Notes under the pieces: generated by a model | Seen by the model: only the letters and a program-made list of their open reading frames with translations | Database searches by the model: none | Told to the model about the DNA's origin: nothing | Position numbers and translations under genes: made by a program | Assembly (NCBI GenBank): GCA_937923405.1 | Contig: CALDUY010000002.1 | Coordinates: forward strand, 434,001-498,000 | Direction of reading: 5' to 3' | DNA length: 64,000 bases | From: an uncultured Gemmataceae bacterium | GTDB lineage: Bacteria; Planctomycetota; Planctomycetia; Gemmatales; Gemmataceae | Shown here: piece after piece, positions 55,761 through 62,926 of the stretch | Numbering within the stretch: the first letter of the stretch is position 1 | Layout: each line of letters begins with the position of its first letter

Positions 55761-57398
55761 ATGAGCAATCCTTCCTGGCATCGAACGGTTCTACATTCAC
55801 TAGCTGGTTGGTATCGGTGGTTGTGGGACGACACGTCATCAAAGAACTCCATCGAGGAAAAGATCGCCTGTTTGAGGAATCTTGATGCCGACGAGACTAA
55901 TCCGAACCGACAACAGGAAAATGAAAACCTGCGACGGAAACTTCAGGCTGCGTTGAAGCGATTCCTTGAAGCAGGTGGTCCAGAAAGTGTACTAGTTCTG
56001 CTGTCCTCACTCAGCTTGACGATGCTCGAACGAGTCCTGGCTAGGCAGGGTCGTTTTACTCTTTCCGATTCGGTTCTGGCGTCCTTACGAGCGGATCTCA
56101 GCCGTAACAAAAATCTAAGAGCAGATGACGTGATTGGTCGGCTGAGTACACTCAAGGATCAAGGGTTTCAGACGCGGCAAGAGTATCTGGCTGCCATCAG
56201 ACGACAATTAAACGAACCAGAGATCGCACCAGTACTTCGTCGACTGGATCCAGGAGAGAATCTATTCGACTTGACCAACGTGGCAGGTGGTCATGATGAC
56301 GAATGGAAGCCGCCACGAGGGCGAGAACTCCCCCCCGAGGTTCAGGGGTACTTCCACCAGATCCGAAACTACGCCAACCGAGTTCGCCACGATCCAAATT
56401 TTCAGGCAACCATCGGCCAAGCTCGTATTGCCTTAGATGCCTTCGTGGAGATTCTGGAATGGTACTTCGGGCCTTACAGTGGAAAAGACCGAGCTGCCAT
56501 CTATAATCCGACGCCGGACTGGACCGTGTTACCAACTCCACCGCTGAGTTGGTTGCCACCCGTGCTGACCGTGCTGTTCGTACTGCTTGGAATCTCGGGA
56601 TCGCTAGCGGCTCTCTTGGGAAAACTACCCTGGCCGCCTGTTGTCTTGCTGTTGGGTTTTTTGCTCCTGCTACTGACGGCGAGCAGTTCGGCGTACACGA
56701 TTTTTCGCGAACATGCCTACACTGGTACTGGTCGCTGGCGGCGTTGGTGGATCCTTTGGGCTTCGTTGTTCGCTTCTACAGGTTTGCTGGTGGCGACCTT
56801 TTCCTCGTTGTTCGTCGGTTTTCCACAAGATACGACTGAGTATATTGCCCTGGAACTCCGCGTCGGACGAACCGATCCACCCAGAGAAATCCCTTTGACA
56901 CCCACACGCTACACCAAGCTTTTTAACAACGAACTGGCCTCGGTGCAGGAACTTGGCGACCGAGTACGCTGGGCAAGAGCAGATAGTCTGACCTCCTGGA
57001 AAAATTGGCTCCGAAAAGGGATTCAAACTGGTCTGAATTGGCCACACCAGGAAGTAATTATTTATGAGTCTCAGCCGATTGAAAGCTATTACAGCTCCTT
57101 CACTGCTGCTCTCGTTTTTGGCGGCACTCAGCGGGTTCATCTCTTGGACAGTCTGGCCTTGCTTCGCCGAGTCGATCCAACGAGCAAACAAGTGCTGTAT
57201 CAACAAATCGACTTTTGGTACTCCGAATCAGAACCGGAACTCGAACAGCTTGTAACGAAAAATGAGCTTATAATGCCGCCACTCAATCAGGGAGATGTGA
57301 TACTATTGATTGCCAAGTTTGCTGCTCTTGACGGTAAATCATTTTCGGAAGACAATTTAGCCCAGGTTTTTGCCGCGACTTTCCAGCGAAAACAGTAG
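55761..57398 (+). CDS. Large membrane protein of unknown function
   Basis: A 545-residue protein. The first 260 residues are soluble and helical (YHFHQ-type motifs absent; YFHQIRNYANRVRHDPNF then ALDAFVEILEWYFGPY resemble a HEPN/DUF4145-like helical bundle, by pattern only). Three hydrophobic helices follow near 275-360 (WLPPVLTVLFVLLGISGSL; PPVVLLLGFLLLLLTAS; WASLFASTGLLVATF), then a soluble C-terminal domain of about 175 residues. ATG 55761 is preferred; an in-frame ATG at 55659 would add 34 unlikely residues. It shows a slightly more AT-rich end. It lies 144 bases after the preceding membrane protein. Confidence 0.7.
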   Translation: MSNPSWHRTVLHSLAGWYRWLWDDTSSKNSIEEKIACLRNLDADETNPNRQQENENLRRKLQAALKRFLEAGGPESVLVLLSSLSLTMLERVLARQGRFTLSDSVLASLRADLSRNKNLRADDVIGRLSTLKDQGFQTRQEYLAAIRRQLNEPEIAPVLRRLDPGENLFDLTNVAGGHDDEWKPPRGRELPPEVQGYFHQIRNYANRVRHDPNFQATIGQARIALDAFVEILEWYFGPYSGKDRAAIYNPTPDWTVLPTPPLSWLPPVLTVLFVLLGISGSLAALLGKLPWPPVVLLLGFLLLLLTASSSAYTIFREHAYTGTGRWRRWWILWASLFASTGLLVATFSSLFVGFPQDTTEYIALELRVGRTDPPREIPLTPTRYTKLFNNELASVQELGDRVRWARADSLTSWKNWLRKGIQTGLNWPHQEVIIYESQPIESYYSSFTAALVFGGTQRVHLLDSLALLRRVDPTSKQVLYQQIDFWYSESEPELEQLVTKNELIMPPLNQGDVILLIAKFAALDGKSFSEDNLAQVFAATFQRKQ

Positions 57399-57441
57399 GC
57401 AACCCCCAGCGCGAATCACAAATGTCTGAGGTAAATTTGGT

Positions 57442-57954
57442 ATGCGAACGACAGTGCTTGTGATCGCGACGTTATTGGCCACTGCCCTCAGTAGTGCTCA
57501 GGCAGCGGTCATTAGTGGCAAAGTAGTTTCTCGGGATCCGAAAAAACCAATCGGAGAGATCAGCGGATTTAATGTCGAAGTAACACGCGGTTTTGCTGCC
57601 GATGGGGTTTCATTGGGCACTTTTCCGTCACTCGAAGGGATCACTCTAAAGCCAGCCTCTCCCACCGACAATTTCGTGGCTTTTAAGATCGATTTAGGGA
57701 ACCTTTCTTTGGGAGATCGAACGGAAGTTACTCTGACTTTTCGTGCAGCGGGTCGCACCCCTGCTGTGCTACAGGTAGCTGGCAATCAGGATCAAGTGGT
57801 GGCCATCGTGTTGCCGATCGTCGAGCCGACCCCGGTTCCCCCTCCGCCTCCACCACCGTGTGTGCCTACACCAACTCCGTGCTACTATGTACCTTGCTGT
57901 CCTGTCTACTATGAATGCTGTCCGCCACGTCGCTGCTGTCTGCGAAGACGATAA
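57442..57954 (+). CDS. Exported protein with Pro-rich and Cys-rich tail
   Basis: A 170-residue secreted protein. Signal peptide: TVLVIATLLATALSSAQA. The middle 100 residues are beta-rich without cysteine (GKVVSRDPKKPIGEISGF). The end has a proline run (VPPPPPPPC) followed by about 30 residues with ten cysteines mixed with Tyr, Pro and Arg (for example YYVPCCPVYYECCPPRRCC). Such tails suggest disulfide cross-linking in the cell wall or metal binding, both inferred. It has GAGGT before the ATG and its own terminator. Confidence 0.72.
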   Translation: MRTTVLVIATLLATALSSAQAAVISGKVVSRDPKKPIGEISGFNVEVTRGFAADGVSLGTFPSLEGITLKPASPTDNFVAFKIDLGNLSLGDRTEVTLTFRAAGRTPAVLQVAGNQDQVVAIVLPIVEPTPVPPPPPPPCVPTPTPCYYVPCCPVYYECCPPRRCCLRRR

Positions 57955-57989
57955 GCGGAATGACCTGAGCAGGTAAAATCCAGACAACT

Positions 57990-58036
57990 CTCACTCGCTT
58001 CGCTAGGGGGCAAACCTAGCGGAGTGAGGTCTATTG
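57990..58036 (+). terminator. Intrinsic terminator
   Basis: CTCACTC (57990-57996) and CGCTAGG pair with CCTAGCG and GAGTGAG (58015-58028), with a four-base bulge on the left and a 7-base loop. The tail GTCTATTGTTG is moderately T-rich. It lies 35 bases after the exported protein gene. Confidence 0.6.
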
Positions 58037-58091
58037 TTGAACCCTTTCCACATTGGTCATGTCGTCCACATCGGGATGAAGACGCACAAAA

Positions 58092-59273
58092 CTAGGGCAA
58101 CGATGTCTTTGGATCGCGTTGCTGGTGTAGTTTCTGACGCAGCGAACGATGGAACACGCGACGCCGTCGAACCAGAGCAGCGATGGGTTCGTGCGGCAAA
58201 CCGGTTGACGAGTCCAACTCGCGCAGCTGTTGATGTACGGTCGAGATAGGATGCCGGGCGAATAACATCGTTTGTGTAGGCATGGCTCCGAGTTTGAGTT
58301 TGGAATCCTCCGCTCGCTGACCTAACCGCAGTCGCCGACAGTTCAACTCAATCGCACGATGCACGGAATGACGGAGCAATGCTTGATACGTCACGCGATC
58401 CTGTTGGTGAAAACCGACGTAGAGATTAAACAGTTCGTCTCCGCCATGCAGTAACAGGTTGACGCCGAGTAGGTGCTGCGTTGCGGCATGCTGGCAAACG
58501 GTCATCTCGGCTCCGGCAAGAGCAGCGAACTGCTGCAGATACTCCGAGGTGGGCAATTCCAAAAATACTCCCTGCCGGGTGGTTACTTCCTGAATCAACG
58601 GTGCTGCCGTAGCAATCCTTTCGACGAGATCCTGTCCGCATACCGTGGTTACCGACAGATCCATCACCTCAGCACGAAGCATCCAGCGGCGATGATGTTT
58701 TCGATATCGACTCCTTAATGACTCGAAATAGTCATCAAAGGATCTCCAGGCTGGCTCCGAGGGGAGTTCTAACAAATAGCTGTAGCCTTGGGGCACTGGG
58801 AAGAAGTCGAGTTCACGAGCGGCATCAATCCAATATTGATATTTCGGATATTGAATATCCCAAATAGCTTGTAATCGATCAGAGGGGGCATTAGCTACCA
58901 GGTGTCTTAGCAGGGCGCGAACGGCTTCACGCCGCAGCGACGGATCCGTGGTCCGAAACACGATACCGCTCAGCCCAGAGGGAATGGCTGGCGCAATCAC
59001 GACTAGACGAACGATGTGTTCCTGAAGCGGATGGCGCTGCTGCGGATCTTCTAGACCTGGTCCACGAACTTCAGCATGCTGGATGATTCCCAGGGCCACG
59101 GGTTCAGCTTGTTCTTGTGAGGAGATTACAACCAGACGAAGGCCGTCGAGAAGTCCGCCTTGGCTGGCGGCATGAACGGCCTGTAGGCTCATATCAGGGC
59201 GATAGGAGGGCACGTTCGCTTGCCAGCGTTGAGCTTCAAGCGGATTTTCCGGATGCACCAGAGAAACGAACAT
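58092..59273 (-). CDS. FemAB/GNAT-like acyltransferase
   Basis: A 393-residue protein with two GNAT-like halves. The C-terminal half is of the Acetyltransf_6/FemAB-like type: YFESLRSRYRKHHRRWMLRA, then VGFHQQDRVTYQALLRHSVH, and LRLGQRAEDSKLKLGAMPTQ, a usual family end. Members transfer acyl or aminoacyl groups to amines, often in cell-wall or metabolite synthesis. The N-terminal half carries a GNAT-like core (PVALGIIQHAEV and VRLVVIAPAIPSGLSGIVF). It is the last gene of a four-gene minus-strand set, 72 bases after the ATP-grasp gene. The substrate is unknown. Confidence 0.8.
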   Translation of the reverse strand: MFVSLVHPENPLEAQRWQANVPSYRPDMSLQAVHAASQGGLLDGLRLVVISSQEQAEPVALGIIQHAEVRGPGLEDPQQRHPLQEHIVRLVVIAPAIPSGLSGIVFRTTDPSLRREAVRALLRHLVANAPSDRLQAIWDIQYPKYQYWIDAARELDFFPVPQGYSYLLELPSEPAWRSFDDYFESLRSRYRKHHRRWMLRAEVMDLSVTTVCGQDLVERIATAAPLIQEVTTRQGVFLELPTSEYLQQFAALAGAEMTVCQHAATQHLLGVNLLLHGGDELFNLYVGFHQQDRVTYQALLRHSVHRAIELNCRRLRLGQRAEDSKLKLGAMPTQTMLFARHPISTVHQQLRELDSSTGLPHEPIAALVRRRRVFHRSLRQKLHQQRDPKTSLP

Positions 59274-59345
59274 GGACCGTGTTGCCTTAGGGGACTAGAG
59301 ATTTCGTCGAACTTGGCCTTGACCGGGAGTCAGAGCAGGCCTTGA

Positions 59346-60764
59346 TTAGGACGAAGGTTCAATGGGGACGACGACCTTGCTAAGGACCTCCTCAACGACT
59401 TGCTGAGCAGTAGCAAGGTTAGCTGCTCCGACTGTCAGTTCGCCCAACCAACTCGGTGGCCCTGGGACTGGACCATCCACCGGCTCTCCGGATTGCACCC
59501 AAGAGTTTCGAGCTAGAACGTGGACGTCACTGGGGAACGCCAGAGAATCAAGGAACGTACTGGAACGAATCGTTCCTGCCTGAGGTGCCAACAGATAGCG
59601 AGCCGCATACCAGCGTCTTGGCTGGATCGATTTACACGGACGAATTGGGATACCGACGCACCCCAAGAGGATCTCTTCGATCAGGTCCACCCCCCACACC
59701 TCGTGGTTCAGTTCATATTGCGAAGCGCCGCCGATGCGTGCGTTGATCTCCAAGAGAACTGGGCTACCGTCCGAACGCCGCAGTTTGCCTTCGATGTGGA
59801 ATGCGCCATCGCTGTAACCAAGCTGTCGCGCCCACTTGGCCGCTGTGCCAATCAACCAGTCTTCGTTATTCAGGAGGCGAAGAGTCGAAGGCATGTTCGC
59901 TCCGATCTGTACGCAGGGCCATTCTGGATGCGTTTGATTATCGGTGACACTGCCGTAGACCAACTCCCCTTCACACAAGAGCAAATCCACATCGAATTCG
60001 GGGCCATCGAGGAATTCTTCGAGGATCATGTCTGGGCTGCCGCTGAGGACGGCACGTAACAGACTGGGATTAGCATGTGCTTCCGTCCGCATCCGCTCTT
60101 GAGTTGTTCGATAATGATAAACAAGATCTTGAAAATCGTTTACTCGGTGAACTTCGATCGCGGTCAACCCACTGACCGGTTTCAGCACCGCCGGGAATCC
60201 GACCTTCTCAGCGGCCGAGAGTAGATCGGCTTCCTTCTGAATTCGCGAGAATCGAGGCGCGCTAACTCCGGCTCTTAACGATGCTTGCCGCATCAGTTCC
60301 TTGTCTCGGCCGATAGCCACTACCTGTGGATCATTACCGACTAACTCCAACTGCTCTGCTAGCCAGGCGGCCAGCGGTAACCCGAACTCAAAAAAGGTCA
60401 CCACGCCATCGAACGGTTGTTCTGCTCGTAACTTCTCCAGGAGCAATGATCGAGCCGATTCATGGTTCAAATCGAACGACAGCACATTCTCGACTAGTCG
60501 GGCGGTAACGAGTTCGTCCAAGCCGTGAATCGTATCAGACTGCTCATGAAGTAGAGTCAGGCGAACGCCGAGTTTAGCCGCACGATGATAGTAATCGCGA
60601 CGGACCGTTTCGCCGGCATATCCAGCACGAACTACGAGTACTCTTGCCCCGCGCAACAAAGCTCGCCGCACGGCCTGTGCCGTAGGGTCGGCATGCTCAC
60701 GAAGTACTTCCAGGAGAGCCTCGGGGCAACGACGTTTGACTCGACACGATGGCGACGAACTCAT
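59346..60764 (-). CDS. ATP-grasp ligase, carnosine-synthase-like
   Basis: A 472-residue ATP-grasp enzyme that would join a carboxyl to an amine using ATP. After a Rossmann-like N-terminus (ARVLVVRAGYAGETVRRDYY) comes the lid region (GFPAVLKPVSGLTAIEVHRV, Lys binding ATP), GSPDMILEEFLDGPEFDVDLL, and the metal site VLLEINARIGGASQYELNHE with Glu and Asn. The last 110 residues form a C-terminal domain as in L-amino-acid ligases/carnosine synthases. AGAAGG lies 6 bases before the ATG, and the gene starts 11 bases after the kinase stop. It is likely co-expressed with the kinase and dioxygenase-like genes; the exact amine and acid are unknown. Confidence 0.85.
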   Translation of the reverse strand: MSSSPSCRVKRRCPEALLEVLREHADPTAQAVRRALLRGARVLVVRAGYAGETVRRDYYHRAAKLGVRLTLLHEQSDTIHGLDELVTARLVENVLSFDLNHESARSLLLEKLRAEQPFDGVVTFFEFGLPLAAWLAEQLELVGNDPQVVAIGRDKELMRQASLRAGVSAPRFSRIQKEADLLSAAEKVGFPAVLKPVSGLTAIEVHRVNDFQDLVYHYRTTQERMRTEAHANPSLLRAVLSGSPDMILEEFLDGPEFDVDLLLCEGELVYGSVTDNQTHPEWPCVQIGANMPSTLRLLNNEDWLIGTAAKWARQLGYSDGAFHIEGKLRRSDGSPVLLEINARIGGASQYELNHEVWGVDLIEEILLGCVGIPIRPCKSIQPRRWYAARYLLAPQAGTIRSSTFLDSLAFPSDVHVLARNSWVQSGEPVDGPVPGPPSWLGELTVGAANLATAQQVVEEVLSKVVVPIEPSS

Positions 60765-60775
60765 AAAGGGCCTTC

Positions 60776-62926
60776 TTAAGCTCCCTGAGGAACGAGTGAA
60801 CGAACATCACCGGGCGAAGCCTGGCCGAATTCCAGCAGGACTCGGACGATCTCCTCTTCGCTGAGGACGGTGCCTTCTCCTTGAGCTGGGGAATCCACGA
60901 TAGTAAAGCCATGCGATCGGCCATCATACCAGGGGTCGGCATTATCGTACCCAGGTCTTGGCGGGCGTGAATAGCCGCAGATCGGGCAGTTTTGCCGATC
61001 GTCAACGGCGCGTCCGTACTGCTGCAGATTGAGGCGACAGCGAGCCTCTCGCTCAGCGGTGTCTAATAGCGTTCCCAGTCCGCGCAAGGTCAGTTGGTGG
61101 TCGCCACCAGGGCGCAAAGAAATGATACAGCGTCGACGATGCTGTGGGGTCGGGCTGTGGAACACACAGAGAGCGAGGAACCCTTTCGTCGCGGGGCAGC
61201 GTTGCTTATCGAGTCTGGCCCAGTCCTTGAAAAACAGACAACGGTTGGGATCCCCGACGTTCTGCACGTCACGGACTAACAACAGGTCTACGGTGCTGCG
61301 ATCCCCAAACAGGTCTGGCAACCGAAGGCGAATTTGTCGTGGCTGACATCGCGTATCCGACAAACAGGATTCGTAACGTTGTAGATCTTCGGCGACGGCC
61401 TCACGCTCCTCGTCGGAGAAAAGCTCACTCCAGGTGAGGGCGGCGACCGCGGAAATAGCCCGCCGATACTTCGTCGCTTGTTGATCGACATAACGGAGCA
61501 GTTTTAGCCCATTTTCGAGCAAGGTCGTCCAGCGATCGCTGAGACTGCCTGAATGCGGACGATTGGCCAACACCTGAAACGCCGCGTACAGCGAGTACGG
61601 GTTATCCCTAGTGACTCCCAAAGCGCCGCGATCCACCCAATCGACATAACGGACTAGTTGCGGTGCCAGTTCGGGAAAGCGGCCATGAACCAGATACTCT
61701 TGCACCAGGTAAGTTGAAGCCACCGCGTCCAGGTCGGGCCATTCATGCAGGCAGATCGTCAGCGGCGTTTCACGCGGTAGACGTTCCTGAACTAACTGGA
61801 GTAACTCTGGATAGGTATGGACCAAGCGTGTCGTTGACCCCGAGTGGGCCAGCAGTCGATGATGATCGATCACGCCGGGGCCGAGCCGGTTGCCTACATC
61901 TAGATACAGCCGATCCGTCGGGCAGGGATCGGCAGCAACTGCTCCAGTGTGAACAAACTGGTAGCGGAAGCGATCGGGACTGATCGGGGCAAAGCACGGC
62001 GTTGAGACCTCGAGTGGGCGAGCAATCGCAGAAGCCAGGGCCACGGCAAAACTTTGCATGTTGACATGGCGATTCTGCGGATTCCGCTCCAGGGCGCGCA
62101 GACAAACTTGAGCAAGTCGGGGCGGCACTTCGGGGCGGAGTTGTCGCGGGTCGATCAACGGATACGCCTGCAACCGCCCCATGAAGTGTTCTCGCAGGTC
62201 TGTGCGCTCTGGCCAGGGAAGTCGACCAGTCAATAGCTGATAGAGGATCACCCCCAAGGAATACACGTCCCAGGTGATATGAGGGAAGATTGCTGGGGGA
62301 TCAGGAAGGAGTACCGCCTCGACAACTTCGGGCGGAATGTAGTCCCGAGTGCCGCCAATTCGACGAGTGATTCGCGCAAACGGATCGGTTAGCGACAGGG
62401 CCAATCCAAAATCGACAATGATCGGTTCGCTATCTCTCGTGATGAGGATGTTCGCTGGTTTCAGGTCACGATGCAGGACGCCGGCATCGTGGGCATGCTG
62501 CATGGCCGTGGCCAGCGTGTGAACCAGTGTCGCGGCATTGACAGGTGAAAATCCTCCGCCGCGGTGCAGCACTGTGGCCAGTGATTCGCCCACGATCAAA
62601 GGCATTTCTAGATAGGGAACACCTTCCACCTCGCCCGCTTCCACCAAGCCACAAAGATTGGGATGGTGCCGCAAATTCCTCAGCGCTCGTACTTCTTCGT
62701 CGAACTGTACGCGGCTTTCTTCACTTCGGAACTCGTCTTTGGGGATTTTTACGGCGCAATGTCGTTGGTGATTCTGATGGTAAGCACAATAGACCACGGC
62801 CATGCCGCCATTTCCGAGTTGGCCTCTCAAGACATATGGCCCAAAGTACCTAGGCAATGGATCCCTTTCTGTCGCTTTCGGATCCGAGTGAGTCATCCAG
62901 TCGCCCGTAGGATCGTCATGGCTCAT
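60776..62926 (-). CDS. Serine/threonine kinase fused to a DHH-phosphoesterase-like domain
   Basis: A 716-residue fusion. Start 62926 is preferred because GGGAG lies 8 bases upstream; ATGs at 62968 and 62896 are also possible. Kinase domain (about residues 25-310): QLGNGGMAVVYCAYHQ, catalytic Lys near 60 (CAVKIPKDEF), HRDLKPANIL near 152, IVDFGLALSL near 171, GGTRDYIPPEV. The remaining 400 residues are not kinase: LDVGNRLGPGVIDHHRLL (DHH near 354-356), then LHEWPDLDAVASTYL (near 394-401), YVDWVDRGALG, and a zinc-like CPICGY near 647 with a conserved-looking DPWYDGRSHGFTIVDSP. The DHH-type motifs come in the reverse of the usual order. It has no membrane helix, so it is probably cytoplasmic. 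It overlaps the dioxygenase-like gene by 11 bases. Confidence 0.85.
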   Translation of the reverse strand: MSHDDPTGDWMTHSDPKATERDPLPRYFGPYVLRGQLGNGGMAVVYCAYHQNHQRHCAVKIPKDEFRSEESRVQFDEEVRALRNLRHHPNLCGLVEAGEVEGVPYLEMPLIVGESLATVLHRGGGFSPVNAATLVHTLATAMQHAHDAGVLHRDLKPANILITRDSEPIIVDFGLALSLTDPFARITRRIGGTRDYIPPEVVEAVLLPDPPAIFPHITWDVYSLGVILYQLLTGRLPWPERTDLREHFMGRLQAYPLIDPRQLRPEVPPRLAQVCLRALERNPQNRHVNMQSFAVALASAIARPLEVSTPCFAPISPDRFRYQFVHTGAVAADPCPTDRLYLDVGNRLGPGVIDHHRLLAHSGSTTRLVHTYPELLQLVQERLPRETPLTICLHEWPDLDAVASTYLVQEYLVHGRFPELAPQLVRYVDWVDRGALGVTRDNPYSLYAAFQVLANRPHSGSLSDRWTTLLENGLKLLRYVDQQATKYRRAISAVAALTWSELFSDEEREAVAEDLQRYESCLSDTRCQPRQIRLRLPDLFGDRSTVDLLLVRDVQNVGDPNRCLFFKDWARLDKQRCPATKGFLALCVFHSPTPQHRRRCIISLRPGGDHQLTLRGLGTLLDTAEREARCRLNLQQYGRAVDDRQNCPICGYSRPPRPGYDNADPWYDGRSHGFTIVDSPAQGEGTVLSEEEIVRVLLEFGQASPGDVRSLVPQGA

